Assembly: GCF_000337835.1 (NCBI RefSeq)
Contig: NZ_AOLM01000019.1
Location: 1 to 64,000, forward strand
From: Haloferax sulfurifontis ATCC BAA-897
GTDB lineage: Archaea; Halobacteriota; Halobacteria; Halobacteriales; Haloferacaceae
Direction of reading: 5' to 3'
Length of the DNA stretch: 64,000 nucleotides
Under the pieces are notes generated by a model. The model was not told where the DNA came from, made no database searches, and saw only the letters and a list, made by a program, of their open reading frames with translations. The first letter of the stretch is position 1, and each line of letters begins with the position of its first letter. Position numbers and translations under genes: made by a program. Positions 31,928 to 43,497 of this stretch are shown here, piece after piece.

Positions 31928-32682
31928 AGCTCGACACCTCCGAGGTACGCCTCTTGGACGGCTTCGTTGCCCCGAATCTCGTCGGGGGTGCCCTCGGCGA
32001 TGATGCCGCCGCGGCTGAGGACGACGATGCGGTCAGAGATGCTGAAGACGATTTCCATGTCGTGTTCGACGAGGACGAACGTGAGCCCGAGGTCGCGTTT
32101 GACCTGCTCGATGAGTTCGACCGTCGACTTCGTCTCCTCGGGAGACATGCCGGCGGTCGGTTCGTCCATGAGAAGCAGGTCGGGGTCGCTCGCGAGCGCG
32201 ATGCCGATTTCGAGGCGGCGCTTGTCGCCGTACGGGAGGTCGGTGGCGACGGTATTCGCGCGGTCCAACAGGCCGACCGAGTCCAGCGTGTCGCGGGCGA
32301 CGTCGTGGACGTCGGTGAGGCTGTCGCGGTGTTTCAGGAACTCGAAGCCGAACGCGCCGCGTTCGGATGCGAGCGCCGCGATTTCCGCGTTCTCCCGGAC
32401 GGTCAGGTCGGGGAAGATGGAGGCGGTCTGGAACGACTTCGAGACGCCGCGTTGGACCACCTCGTGCGGTTCGAGGCCGACGATTGACTCGCCTTTGAAC
32501 CTGATGTCGCCGCTGGTCGGGTCGAGCCGTCGCGTGATGAGGTTGATGAGCGTGGACTTCCCCGCGCCGTTCGGCCCGATGATGGAGACGCGTTCGTCCT
32601 CCTCGACGGTGAGATTCACGTCGTCGGTGGCGACGAGGCCGCCGAACTCCTTGACGAGGTTCTCGGTTTCGAGGAGCGTCAT
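31924..32682 (-). CDS. livG: ABC transporter ATP-binding protein, branched-chain amino-acid type (LivG-like)
   Basis: 252 residues. Walker A GPNGAGKST, Q-loop region with KSFQTASIFPDLTVREN, Walker B LLLMDEPTAGMSPEE. The signature reads LPYGDKRRLEIG, the variant found in LivG rather than LSGGQ. It overlaps both neighbouring genes by 4 nt, giving coupled translation across the operon. Confidence 0.9.
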   Translation of the reverse strand: MTLLETENLVKEFGGLVATDDVNLTVEEDERVSIIGPNGAGKSTLINLITRRLDPTSGDIRFKGESIVGLEPHEVVQRGVSKSFQTASIFPDLTVRENAEIAALASERGAFGFEFLKHRDSLTDVHDVARDTLDSVGLLDRANTVATDLPYGDKRRLEIGIALASDPDLLLMDEPTAGMSPEETKSTVELIEQVKRDLGLTFVLVEHDMEIVFSISDRIVVLSRGGIIAEGTPDEIRGNEAVQEAYLGGVEL

Positions 32683-33860
32683 CGACCGTCACCCCCGTTT
32701 CCGGAGCGCGAGCGGAGTCGCTTCGCCGCCTCCGAACCGAGGTCGACCGCGAGTTCGCGGAGGCGGGTCAGGATGCCCCACAGGCCGTCGGGGACGACCC
32801 AGACGACCACGACGAAGACGAGGCCCAAGAGGAGGTGCCAGTAGAACCCGAAGTCCCTGATGAGCACGATATCCGTGAAGGGAATCGTCAGGGCCTGGAT
32901 AGTGCTGACGATGTTCTCGATGTAGAGGTACAGCCCCACGCCGAGAACCGGCCCGAACATCGAGCCCGCGCCGCCGAGCACCGTCATGACGACGATGTCG
33001 CCGGACTCCGTCCAGAACAGCGACTGGAGCGGGACGTACGCCCCGTGGATGGTAAAGAGGCTCCCGGCGACGCCCGCGAACGCCCCCGAGATGATGAACG
33101 CCATGAGCTTGTAGCGCCAGACGTTGAGGCCGACGAACTCGGCGCGCTGTTCGTTCTCGCGGATGGCGCGGAACACCATCCCGTACGGCGAGTTGAGGAT
33201 GCGGTAGGCGGCCGCGACCGCGCCGACGAAGAAGACGCCGACGAAGGCGTACAGCCACGTCCCGAGGAGCATCCCGCCGACAGAGGGCACGTCCGCTTCG
33301 AGGTGGATGACGCCGAGGAAACTGCCGACATCGACGCCGGTCAGGCCGTTTTCGCCGTTGGTCAGGAACGCCAGCGGCGACGCGGCCATGTAGTAGAACA
33401 TCTGGGCGAACGCCAGCGTCAGGATGGAGAAGTAGATGCCGCCGCGGCGAAGCGACAGGAAGCCGAGCACCCACGCGAGTAACACGGCGAAAAGCGTCCC
33501 CGAGACGACCATCACGATTGGGTCGCCGCTGACGTTCTTGGCGACGATACCCGCGGCGTACGCCGCGCCGCCCCAGAAGGCGGCGTGGCCGAACGAGAGC
33601 AGTCCGGTGTAGCCGAGAAGCAGGTCGAAGCCGATGGCGAAGATGCCCCAGATGAGGATGAGCGTCGCGAGGCTCTGGTAGCCCTGTAGAATCCCCGAGA
33701 CGACGGGCGCGCGGGCGAAGAGGTACGGGAACACCGCGACGAGGACGGCCGTGATACCGACGACCGTCCCCTCGCGGCCGCGGAGCTTCTCCCAGCGGCC
33801 GAAGAGCGAGCCGCCGACGAGCGCGTCCTTCGCGCTCGGGTTGGCGTCTTTTTCGCTCAT
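32679..33860 (-). CDS. livM: ABC transporter permease, branched-chain amino-acid type (LivM-like)
   Basis: 393 residues with about ten membrane helices. The family motif LLLGYTGLLSFGHAAFWGGAAY and the loop RAIRENEQRAEFVGLNVWRYKLMAFIISGAFAGVAGSL are clear. The C-terminal 30 residues are basic and acidic (GSEAAKRLRSRSGNGGDGR). It overlaps livH and livG by 4 nt. Confidence 0.9.
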   Translation of the reverse strand: MSEKDANPSAKDALVGGSLFGRWEKLRGREGTVVGITAVLVAVFPYLFARAPVVSGILQGYQSLATLILIWGIFAIGFDLLLGYTGLLSFGHAAFWGGAAYAAGIVAKNVSGDPIVMVVSGTLFAVLLAWVLGFLSLRRGGIYFSILTLAFAQMFYYMAASPLAFLTNGENGLTGVDVGSFLGVIHLEADVPSVGGMLLGTWLYAFVGVFFVGAVAAAYRILNSPYGMVFRAIRENEQRAEFVGLNVWRYKLMAFIISGAFAGVAGSLFTIHGAYVPLQSLFWTESGDIVVMTVLGGAGSMFGPVLGVGLYLYIENIVSTIQALTIPFTDIVLIRDFGFYWHLLLGLVFVVVVWVVPDGLWGILTRLRELAVDLGSEAAKRLRSRSGNGGDGR

Positions 33861-34825
33861 GGCACAACCTCCTCGTCCCCGAGCAGACCCTGCGGCCGCG
33901 CCAGGAGGACGATGGCCGCGATGGCGTACAGGCCGACCTGCGACCACGCGGGCGCGAAGGCGACGAGCGCGGCGGTCGTGAGGCCGAAGACGATGCCGCC
34001 GACGACCGCGCCGGCGATGCTTCCGACCCCGCCGATGACGACGGTCAGGAACGCCGGGACGAGGATGTTCGTCCCGATGGTCGGGTTGACGACGTTCAGC
34101 GGGCCGCCGACGACGCCCGCCACCCCGGCGAGCGCCGCGCCGATACCGAAGACGACGATGTACGGCCGCGTGATTTTGATGCCGAGGAGTCGGACCATCT
34201 CGGCGTCGCGGGTGCCGGCGCGGACGACGAGACCGAAGTCGGTGTACTCGACGAGCAGGTACACGAGCGCCACGAGGACGGCCGTGATGCCGATGACCCA
34301 GAGCCGCCACTGCGGGAAGTTACCGACGATGGGCAGTGCAATCGGCCCCGAGACTGGAATGCCGGCGAACGAGCCGACAGAGAGGATTCGCTCGGGCTGT
34401 TCGAACGGCAGGCTGTTGCTCCCGAACAGGACGCGGAACAGCTCCTGGACGACGATTGCGAGGCCGAACGTGACGAGAATCTGGTCGGTGTCGGGGCGGT
34501 CGTAGAACGCCCGCGCGAGGTACCGCTCCATCAGCAGGCCGACGCCGAAGACGAAAAGCGGCACGAAAAGCAGGGCGGCGAAAAAGCCGATGTCGAGCCC
34601 GAAGCTCGAAAAGCCCCACTCCGCCAGCTTCCCGTTCGAAAGCGGCACGTTCAGCGCGACGAACAGCCCCGCGTAGGTGCCGACGAGATACAGCGCGCCG
34701 TGCGCGAAGTTGACGAACTTGAGCGTGCCGAGGATGATTGAGAGACCGACCGCCAAGAGGACGTAGATGGCCCCCTGCTGTAGTCCGTTGAGCAGGATGA
34801 CGAGCACGTCCGACAGGAGGCTCAT
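33857..34825 (-). CDS. livH: ABC transporter permease, branched-chain amino-acid type (LivH-like)
   Basis: 322 residues, eight or so membrane helices. GLQQGAIYVLLAVGLSIILGTLKFVNFAHGALYLVGTY is the LivH N-terminal signature, and the cytoplasmic loop RAGTRDAEMVRLLGIKITRPYIVVFGIGAALAGVAG is conserved. The ATG at 34823-34825 is chosen because GGAGGGG lies about 10 nt upstream; an in-frame ATG at 34843 would be inside that site. Confidence 0.9.
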   Translation of the reverse strand: MSLLSDVLVILLNGLQQGAIYVLLAVGLSIILGTLKFVNFAHGALYLVGTYAGLFVALNVPLSNGKLAEWGFSSFGLDIGFFAALLFVPLFVFGVGLLMERYLARAFYDRPDTDQILVTFGLAIVVQELFRVLFGSNSLPFEQPERILSVGSFAGIPVSGPIALPIVGNFPQWRLWVIGITAVLVALVYLLVEYTDFGLVVRAGTRDAEMVRLLGIKITRPYIVVFGIGAALAGVAGVVGGPLNVVNPTIGTNILVPAFLTVVIGGVGSIAGAVVGGIVFGLTTAALVAFAPAWSQVGLYAIAAIVLLARPQGLLGDEEVVP

Positions 34826-34947
34826 CGACCACCACCCCTCCACCGGCTATTCGAGGAGTGAACTACCATGGGTATGCTAATCTTACTCATTTACGTGTGC
34901 GTGGTTGTCTGCGATTAACTTTCATTAAGATAACGGTGGGAGAGTGG

Positions 34948-36363
34948 CTACTCGTAGGACCCGAGTTCGCACTCGGCGGCCGGGCCGGCGTCGCACGCGT
35001 AGCCGAGGTCGTCGCGGCTGGTGACGTTGACGATGTTGAAGTACGTCCCCTCGCTCTGCTCGGAGGCGGAAAGGCCCTGGACGACCGGCACGTCGCGCTG
35101 TGCTTGGTGGTCACAGCCGCGCATCGTCTCCGCGCCCATGCCGATGTTGTCGTACTCGTAGTCTTCGAGCTGTCTGATGACCTCCGGCGGGTAGAACGTC
35201 CCCGCGCGCTCGACGGCGGCGGCGTACTGGAGCGTCTGGGCGTACGCCAACTGGGCGGGACCCGAGGGCGTCCGGTCGTACTCGTCGCTGAACGCCTGCG
35301 TGAACTCCTGCGACGGCGTGTTGTCTATCTGAGAGTCCCACGCGACGGTGCCGTAGATGCCCTCTATCGCGCCGCCCGCCGCCTCCGCCATCGGGCGGTT
35401 GTACAGCGGGACGATGATCTCCATCTCCTCGTCGATACCGGCGTCGATGGCCTGTTGCATGGAGTTCGCGCCGTCGAGCCCGTAGTGGTTCAAGATGAGG
35501 ACGTCCGCGTCCGAGTTCTGTGCGCCCGAGAGGTACGTCGAGTAGTCGGACGTGCCCAGCGGGGTCGCAACGGAGTCCACCTGCTCCCAGCCGGCGACGT
35601 CCGTCATGAACTGCTCCATCGACGCCTGCTGGGTCTGACCCCAGCTGTAGTCGGCGTAGAGCTGGTAGAACTTCAGGTCCTCGCCGTAGGCGTCGCGGAC
35701 GACCGGCGCGAGCGCCTGTCCCGTCATGTAGGCGTTGAACATCTCCCGGAAGGAGTAGCGGACGCAGTCCGACCCGGTGGTGTCGTTCGAGTGCGTCAGA
35801 CAGCACATGAACATGACCTTCTCGTTTTGACACAGCCCCTGGACCGCGATGGCGACCGCGGAGGACGACCCGCCCGAAATCATGATGGCGTCGTCGCGCT
35901 GAATCATCCCCGAGGCGGACTGCCGCGCCTGGTCCGCGTCCGTGGCCGTGTCGCCGTCCACGTGGTCGATGGTGTAGCCGAGGACGCCGTCGCCGGAGAG
36001 GTCGTCGAACTGCGAGTCGACCCAGCCGCCGCCCTCGTTGAGGTGCTTCACCGCGAGCTGATAGGCTCGAAGCTCGTCTTCGCCCTCCGAGGCGTACGGT
36101 CCCGACTGCGGGACGTTGAATCCGAACGTGGCCGTGTCGCCCTCGATTGGGAAGTTGCCCAGCGCCGGATACTCGTCACCGCCGTCGCCGCCACCGCCGT
36201 CGCCGCCGCCGCCATCGCCACCGTCGCCGCCGTCGTCACCGCCGCCACCGTCGCCGTCACCACCACCAGTACACCCCGCCAGCCCTGCCAAGCCAGCGGT
36301 TCCAACAGCACCAGTCGCCTTCAACACGTCTCGTCGATTGAGCGGCTTGCTATCCCGTGCCAT
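34948..36363 (-). CDS. Extracellular solute-binding lipoprotein, branched-chain amino-acid or amide/urea type
   Basis: 471 residues. A Tat signal (NRRDVLKATGAVGTAGLAG) ends in the lipobox LAGC. A Gly/Asp linker (about residues 34-63), encoded by repetitive GC-rich DNA, leads to a type I periplasmic-binding fold. It is the first gene of the transporter operon. The ligand may be a branched-chain amino acid, but amides, urea or other substrates use the same family. Cys residues are unusually frequent (CCLTHSNDTTGSDC and several near the end), suggesting surface disulfides. Confidence 0.88.
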   Translation of the reverse strand: MARDSKPLNRRDVLKATGAVGTAGLAGLAGCTGGGDGDGGGGDDGGDGGDGGGGDGGGGDGGDEYPALGNFPIEGDTATFGFNVPQSGPYASEGEDELRAYQLAVKHLNEGGGWVDSQFDDLSGDGVLGYTIDHVDGDTATDADQARQSASGMIQRDDAIMISGGSSSAVAIAVQGLCQNEKVMFMCCLTHSNDTTGSDCVRYSFREMFNAYMTGQALAPVVRDAYGEDLKFYQLYADYSWGQTQQASMEQFMTDVAGWEQVDSVATPLGTSDYSTYLSGAQNSDADVLILNHYGLDGANSMQQAIDAGIDEEMEIIVPLYNRPMAEAAGGAIEGIYGTVAWDSQIDNTPSQEFTQAFSDEYDRTPSGPAQLAYAQTLQYAAAVERAGTFYPPEVIRQLEDYEYDNIGMGAETMRGCDHQAQRDVPVVQGLSASEQSEGTYFNIVNVTSRDDLGYACDAGPAAECELGSYE

Positions 36364-36855
36364 AAACACATCGGCGGATACATCGTTAATAATAGTTATG
36401 TATTGATTCCCTAATATCCGTATAATCAATCATTATAGAATAGTGTCGTATACGGTACAATATAAGGGGTACATCGAACGGCGACCGCCGACCGACACCC
36501 GCAGTGGCCCCTCCGCGTCGCGGGACGTGCCACCGTCGCAAAATACGGGCCGGTGTCGGACTAGCTCGCCGCAGTCGTCCGAGCGGTACGACCGTCGAGA
36601 GCGACGAGTCCACCGTGCAGTCCGTCTCGTCTCGAAACACGTCGCACCAGTCTCACCGCGTCAGCGACCGCGCGAGCGGGCCGAACGGCCGGCGGACAAC
36701 TATCAGAATACTAGATATATATCCCCGGATACCGCCGTTTCAACGCGCTTTCAGCGCGTCGGCTGACCAGTTAATCTCGTGCCGTCGTGAATGTCGGATT
36801 TATAACTAACCCGGCAAAGCGCAAATAACGCGTCAGCCACGCCCGTGGCACCACT
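36364..36855. promoter_or_regulatory. Long intergenic region with two divergent promoters
   Basis: About 490 bp with no convincing gene on either strand. Beside the transporter gene the sequence is very A/T-rich (36380-36470), with several candidate TATA boxes such as TTAATAATAG and AATATAAGG. On the plus strand a TTTATAAC box at 36794-36801 lies about 55 bp before the secreted-protein gene. A hairpin CAACGCGC/GCGCGTCG-like imperfect repeat lies near 36740-36765. The middle shows only low-complexity GC-rich DNA. Confidence 0.5.
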
Positions 36856-37464
36856 ATGACAAACGACACGAACGACGGATTCAGACCGACGAGACGCTCC
36901 GTGCTCCGACTCGGCGCGATGTCGGCGCTCGGCATCGGTATCGGCATCCCCGCGGTTTCCGGCTCCGTAGCCGCGACCATGTGTCCCAAGACGCCCGGCT
37001 ACTGGGCGAACAACCCGGACTACAGCAGTCCCACCGACAACTGGGCGGTCCTCGGCCCGGATGGCGACACAAACTACACCCTCCGGGGCGTCACCATGAC
37101 CCACGACGAGTGGCGCGAGTTCCTCGTCGCGCCCACGAAGGGCGACAAGGCGAACATCATGGGGAAACACTACCTCGCCATCGTCCTCAACCTCCGGAAC
37201 AGACCGGGGGACGACCCGGGCTGTACGAGCGACGGCGCGACCATTCAGTACGGCGACTACGCGGGCTACACCATCGAGGAAGTCAAAGACATGGCCGGCG
37301 CGTGGCTCGGTAACTCCGCGTGGTCGAACGGCGGCAAGCAGACGAGTTGGTACGTCAGCGTCGGCGGCGACATGGTCGACGGCGAACCGCTCAAAGACGC
37401 CCTCGACGCGTTCAACAACAACCCCGGGTCGCTCGGCCTCGACTGCCCCTGCAACGACCGCTGA
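36856..37464 (+). CDS. Tat-exported protein with CPKTPGYW motif
   Basis: 202 residues. TRRSVLRLGAMSALGIGIG is a Tat signal, with likely cleavage before residue 40 (SGSVAATM). The mature protein opens with CPKTPGYWANNPDYS, a motif seen in secreted proteins of several archaea and bacteria, where the usual form is TPGYWKNHP. Four Cys in the mature part may form disulfides, including CPC at the end. No catalytic motif is recognised; a surface or matrix role is possible. Confidence 0.75.
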   Translation: MTNDTNDGFRPTRRSVLRLGAMSALGIGIGIPAVSGSVAATMCPKTPGYWANNPDYSSPTDNWAVLGPDGDTNYTLRGVTMTHDEWREFLVAPTKGDKANIMGKHYLAIVLNLRNRPGDDPGCTSDGATIQYGDYAGYTIEEVKDMAGAWLGNSAWSNGGKQTSWYVSVGGDMVDGEPLKDALDAFNNNPGSLGLDCPCNDR

Positions 37465-37547
37465 ACCGCGTCCTCCTCGAAACGAGAGGCCGCGGCCGCG
37501 GTTAAGCGCCCGCTATCCGCCGAAACGCGAGCTTAACGCGGTCGTTC

Positions 37548-39170
37548 CTATCCTTCCCCGACCATCCGCCCTTCGTCTTCCCACTCGCGCTCGCGCAGTT
37601 CGTACTTCTGAATCTTCCCGGTCGCGGTCTTCGGGAGTTCGGCGACGAACTCGACTTCCTTCGGCACCTTGTACGTCGCGATGCGCTCCCGACAGAACGC
37701 GATGAGCGCCTCGGCGGTGACGCCCGGCGCGTCGGGGTCGCCGCTCGTCGGCACGACGAACGCCTTCGGCGACTCGCCCCACTCGTCGGAGGGTACGGGG
37801 ATGACCGCCACGTCGGCGACCGCGTCGTGGTCGAACAGCGTGTCCTCCAGTTCGATGCTGGAGATGTTCTCGCCGCCGGAGATGATGATGTCCTTCTTGC
37901 GGTCCTGGATGCTGATGAAGCCGTTCTCGTCGACGACCGCGAGGTCGCCCATGTGGTAGTAGCCCTCCAGCCGCGCCGAGAAGGCCTCTTCCGTCTCCTC
38001 GGGTTTGTTCCAGTACTTCTCCATCACCTGATTGCCCGCGACGACGATTTCGCCGACGGACTGGTCGTCTCTCGGCACGTCGTCGCCGTCCTCGTCGACG
38101 ACGCGGACGTCGGTGCCGAGGTAGCCGATGCCCTGTTTCTTCTTCACGCCGAAGCGGTCGTCGCCGTCCGTCAGGTAGCGCCCGGCCTCCGAGGTCGTGA
38201 TGAGCGGGCCGGTCTCGGTGGCCCCGTAGACGTGCATGAGCCGCCAGCCGAACTCGTCTTCGACGGTCCGAATCGTCGCCTCCGGCGGGGCCGCGCCCGC
38301 GGTCGCCGCCCGGACGGGACTCGCGCCCGTCGTCTCGATGCCCCCCTCCTCGCGGTAGTGTTTCATCAGGATGTTCAGCACCGTCGGCGCGGCGCAGAGA
38401 TACGACACGTCCTCGTCGCGGATGGCGTCCAACACGGCCTCCGCCTCCACCCCGCGGGTGCAGACGTGCTTCGCGCCGTGGCCGGTAATCGCGTAGATGT
38501 GGCCCCAGCCGTTGACGTGGAACATCGGGAGCGTCCAGAGGTAGACGTCGTCGTCGGCGATGTCCTGGTGCATCGAGATGAGATAGGCGTGAATCGTCTC
38601 GGCGCGGTGGGTACGGCAGACGCCCTTCGGGTCGCCGGTCGTCCCCGACGTGTAGTTGATGGTAACGATGTCGTCTTCGTCCATCTCGGGGCGCTCGTAG
38701 TCGGTCGACTCCGCGACCAACTCGTCGAAGTCGAGCCACTCGCCGTCGGTCGATTCTGCGGCCTTCTCCGGGTCGTTCGTGATGAAAATCTCGGTCGGAA
38801 TCTCGTCGCGGACCTCGTCTATCTTCTCGGCGAAGGCGTAGTCGGCGTAGACGGCCGTCACGTCCGCGTCGTTCAGCATGTACTCGAAGTCGGCCGGGAC
38901 GAGCCGGTAGTTCAGCGGCATGTGGACGGCCCCCAACTGCATCGACCCGTAGGCGGCTTCGAGGTGGTAGTGCGTGTTGGGGTCGAGCACCGCGACCCGG
39001 TCGCCCTTCTCGACGCCGCGGGACTGGAGCGCCGCCGAGAAGCCGTCGGCGCGCTCCCCGAGTTCGTCGTACGTAAAGCGCTCGCCGGTCGTGGCCACGA
39101 CCGCCTCCTCGTCCCCGTAGTACCGCCGCGCGCGGTCGAGGAACTCCGTCACCAGGAGTGGTTTCTTCAT
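37548..39170 (-). CDS. Acyl-CoA synthetase (AMP-forming), medium/long-chain type
   Basis: 540 residues. The AMP-binding signature TINYTSGTTGDPKGV, the A5 motif VYGATETGPLI, the A7/A8 region YHMGDLAVVDENGFISIQDRKKDII and the catalytic Lys in PKTATGKIQKYELRE are all present. The enzyme activates a carboxylic acid to its CoA thioester through an acyl-adenylate. The sequence is of the AlkK-like class, so fatty or aromatic acids are more likely than acetate, which the neighbouring acs handles. Confidence 0.9.
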   Translation of the reverse strand: MKKPLLVTEFLDRARRYYGDEEAVVATTGERFTYDELGERADGFSAALQSRGVEKGDRVAVLDPNTHYHLEAAYGSMQLGAVHMPLNYRLVPADFEYMLNDADVTAVYADYAFAEKIDEVRDEIPTEIFITNDPEKAAESTDGEWLDFDELVAESTDYERPEMDEDDIVTINYTSGTTGDPKGVCRTHRAETIHAYLISMHQDIADDDVYLWTLPMFHVNGWGHIYAITGHGAKHVCTRGVEAEAVLDAIRDEDVSYLCAAPTVLNILMKHYREEGGIETTGASPVRAATAGAAPPEATIRTVEDEFGWRLMHVYGATETGPLITTSEAGRYLTDGDDRFGVKKKQGIGYLGTDVRVVDEDGDDVPRDDQSVGEIVVAGNQVMEKYWNKPEETEEAFSARLEGYYHMGDLAVVDENGFISIQDRKKDIIISGGENISSIELEDTLFDHDAVADVAVIPVPSDEWGESPKAFVVPTSGDPDAPGVTAEALIAFCRERIATYKVPKEVEFVAELPKTATGKIQKYELREREWEDEGRMVGEG

Positions 39171-39346
39171 ACGCGGTATCCTTCACTAACGTTCAAAATA
39201 AATGTGCGGGCCGGTCTCGGTCGAGCCGAGATTGAGAATAATTGCCACACGGGGGCACAATAGCCCACGACTCGCGCCGCGAGATACTATATTACTACAC
39301 AAACTATGCAGGAAAATACCTTGGTCGTGGGGTTCGTAGCGCGCGT

Positions 39347-39592
39347 ATGGCGCTTTCAGACTACACCGGACGCTCGCCGACGGGCCGGGACGAGACCATC
39401 GTCCGCGTCGTTCCCCATCGGCTGTGGCGGCCGGGCGACGAGCGAATCGAACCGTGTACCTACAGCGGCGAGCAGATTCGGCTCTCCGAGAAGCATCTCC
39501 TCGCCGTGGTCGAACGCGACGGCGTCCGCGAGCGGCGCTACTTCCGCGACGAGCAGTCGCTGTCGGCGTGGATGAAAGAGAATCCGCGATAG
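39347..39592 (+). CDS. Small conserved haloarchaeal protein
   Basis: 81 residues starting MALSDYTGRSPTGRDETIVRVVPHRLWRPGDERIEPCTYSG. Beta-rich, ending DEQSLSAWMKENPR. No motif recognised. A GATACTATATTAC box lies about 60 bp upstream. It sits between two CoA-ligase genes that point the other way. Confidence 0.6.
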   Translation: MALSDYTGRSPTGRDETIVRVVPHRLWRPGDERIEPCTYSGEQIRLSEKHLLAVVERDGVRERRYFRDEQSLSAWMKENPR

Positions 39593-39621
39593 GAGCGGTC
39601 CGACGGCGGCGGAAGCGGTGG

Positions 39622-41610
39622 TTACTCGCCTTCGACCTGCCGCTGAATCGACTCGACGACTTCGGGGTTCCGAAGCGTCGTCGTGTCGCCGAGCTCCTCG
39701 CCGTTCGCTATCTCTTCGAGGAGCCGACGCATAATCTTGCCAGACCGCGTCTTCGGCAGTTCGGGCGTGAACACGACCATCTCGGGGCGAGCGATGGGAC
39801 CGATGGCGTCCTCGACGCCCTCGATGATGCGCGCCCGCATCTCGTCGTCTTCGTCCTGTCCCTCCTCGGTGATGACGTAGGCGTAGACGGCCTCGCCTTT
39901 CACCTCGTGGTTGCCGCCGACGACAGCGGCCTCGGCGACGCCCTCGACGCCGACGATGGCCGACTCTATCTCCATCGTCCCGAGGCGGTGGCCCGAGACG
40001 TTGATGACGTCGTCGACGCGCCCGAGGATGGTGATGTAGTCGTCGCCGTCGATCTTCGCGCCGTCTTCGGGGAAGTAGACCCAGTCGTCGGGGTCGTCGC
40101 TGTCCACGTCGGAGTACTCCTGCCAGTACTCCTGGATGAAGCGCTCGTCGTTCTTGTAGAGCGTCCGGAGCATCCCCGGCCACGGCCTGTTCACGGTGAG
40201 ATAGCCCGCCCGACCGGCGTCGACCTGCTTCCCGCTCGTGTCGACGATTTGGGCGTCGATGCCCGGGAGCGGCGGCCCGGCGGAGCCGGGTTTCATCTTC
40301 TTGACGCCCGGCAGGGTCGTTATCATCATCCCGCCGGTCTCGGTCTGCCACCACGTGTCCACGACCGGACAGTCCTCGTTACCGATGTGCTTGTAGTACC
40401 ACTTCCACGCGCGCGGGTTGATGGGCTCGCCGACCGTCCCGAGTAGACGGAGGCTCGACAGGTCGTGCTGTTCGGGGAATCGGCTTCCCCACTTCATGAA
40501 CGCGCGAATCGCCGTCGGCGCGGTGTAGAAGATGTCGACCGCGTACTTCTCGATGATGTCCCACAGGCGGTCGCGGTTGGGGAAGTCGGGCGTCCCCTCG
40601 TACATCACCGTCGTCGTCCCGAGCGCCATCGGGCCGTAGACGATGTACGAGTGACCCGTAATCCAGCCGATGTCGGCCGAACACCAGTAGGTGTCTTCCT
40701 TCTCGATGTCGAGGACGGCGTGAGAGGTCCACGCGGCGTACGCGAGGTAGCCGCCGGTGGTGTGTTTGACGCCTTTCGGCTGGCCCGTCGTCCCCGAGGT
40801 GTACATCAGGAACAGCATGTCCTCGGCGTCGCGCTCGACCGGGTCGATGCGCTCGCCGGCGTGCTCGTCGAGGAGGTCGTCCCAGTCGTGCTGGTTACCC
40901 TTGAGGTCGTGACCGAAGCCGTCGTCGCCGAGGCGGTCGACGACGACCGCCGCGTCGACGCCGTGGTCGACGCCGTCGAGGCCTTCGTTGGCCTTGTCGA
41001 GGTGGTCGAGCGGGTCGCCGCGGCGGTAGTAGCCGTCGCAAGTGACGAGGAATCGGGAGTCAGCGGAGTTCATCCGGGTCGCCAGCGCGTCGGCGGAGAA
41101 GCCGCCGAAGACGACCGAGTGCGGCGCGCCGATGCGGGCGCAGGCCAGCATGGCGATGGGGAGCTCCGGAATCATCGGCATGTAGAGCGTCACCACGTCG
41201 TCTTCCTCGACGCCGAGGTCGCGCAGGGCCGCCGCGAACTCGTTGACCTCGCGGTAGAGGTCCTGATAGGTGTAGGTCCGCGTCTCGCCGTGTTCACCCT
41301 CCCACTTGATGGCGACGCGGTTCTTGTCGCCGTTTTCGACGTGGCGGTCAACGCAGTTGTACGAGACGTTGAGCTTGCCGCCCGTGAACCACTTGTAAAA
41401 CGGTGGATTCGAGTCGTCCAGCACCTCGTCGTACTCTTCGTCCCAGTCGAGCATCTCGGCGGCCCGCTCCCAGCAGTCGGGCCAGTTCTCCTCGAACTCG
41501 TCGTAAACGGCCGGGTCGGAGACGTTCGCTTGCGCGACGAACTCCTCGGAGGGTTCGAACTCCTCTTGCTCGACCAGCCGTGCCTCCAGTTCGGTGTCTC
41601 CGTCTGCCAT
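39622..41610 (-). CDS. acs: Acetyl-CoA synthetase (acetate--CoA ligase, AMP-forming)
   Basis: 662 residues, the full Acs length. The Acs N-terminal segment (FYKWFTGGKLNVSYNCVDRHV), MYTSGTTGQPKGV, VDTWWQTETGGMMIT, the RVDDVINVSGHRLGT hinge and the catalytic Lys in PKTRSGKIMRRLLEEIANG are all seen. It converts acetate, ATP and CoA to acetyl-CoA. A/T-rich DNA upstream of the ATG (ATTTATCATGGAGG) is a likely promoter. Confidence 0.95.
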   Translation of the reverse strand: MADGDTELEARLVEQEEFEPSEEFVAQANVSDPAVYDEFEENWPDCWERAAEMLDWDEEYDEVLDDSNPPFYKWFTGGKLNVSYNCVDRHVENGDKNRVAIKWEGEHGETRTYTYQDLYREVNEFAAALRDLGVEEDDVVTLYMPMIPELPIAMLACARIGAPHSVVFGGFSADALATRMNSADSRFLVTCDGYYRRGDPLDHLDKANEGLDGVDHGVDAAVVVDRLGDDGFGHDLKGNQHDWDDLLDEHAGERIDPVERDAEDMLFLMYTSGTTGQPKGVKHTTGGYLAYAAWTSHAVLDIEKEDTYWCSADIGWITGHSYIVYGPMALGTTTVMYEGTPDFPNRDRLWDIIEKYAVDIFYTAPTAIRAFMKWGSRFPEQHDLSSLRLLGTVGEPINPRAWKWYYKHIGNEDCPVVDTWWQTETGGMMITTLPGVKKMKPGSAGPPLPGIDAQIVDTSGKQVDAGRAGYLTVNRPWPGMLRTLYKNDERFIQEYWQEYSDVDSDDPDDWVYFPEDGAKIDGDDYITILGRVDDVINVSGHRLGTMEIESAIVGVEGVAEAAVVGGNHEVKGEAVYAYVITEEGQDEDDEMRARIIEGVEDAIGPIARPEMVVFTPELPKTRSGKIMRRLLEEIANGEELGDTTTLRNPEVVESIQRQVEGE

Positions 41611-41796
41611 AGTACGTGTTACCTACACCAATCCTCCATGATAAATCTATGTAGTCACACAGTCCGGACGGACGAGACCGCCCCGGGCGGTCGCCGGGCT
41701 GTCGGTCGGTTACGAACCCCCATCGACGCGCGTATTCATCAGCGAAAAGTCATGTCATCCCCAGTGCTTCGGGGGGCTCGTCGCGGCGACGACCCC

Positions 41797-43497
<1,701 letters not shown>

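Noticed and set aside
34835-34848. CCCCTCCACCGGCT near livH, a 14-nt match to the tRNA-Thr 3' end remnant at 14852
   Set aside because: On the minus strand it reads as a G-rich ribosome-binding region (GGTGGAGGGG) in the right place for livH. No second boundary, integrase or tRNA is nearby, so chance plus function explains it.
36165-36270. Repetitive CCGTCGCCGCCACC-type DNA that looks like a repeat array
   Set aside because: It encodes the Gly/Asp linker of the solute-binding lipoprotein; there are no spacers and no CRISPR-like regularity.
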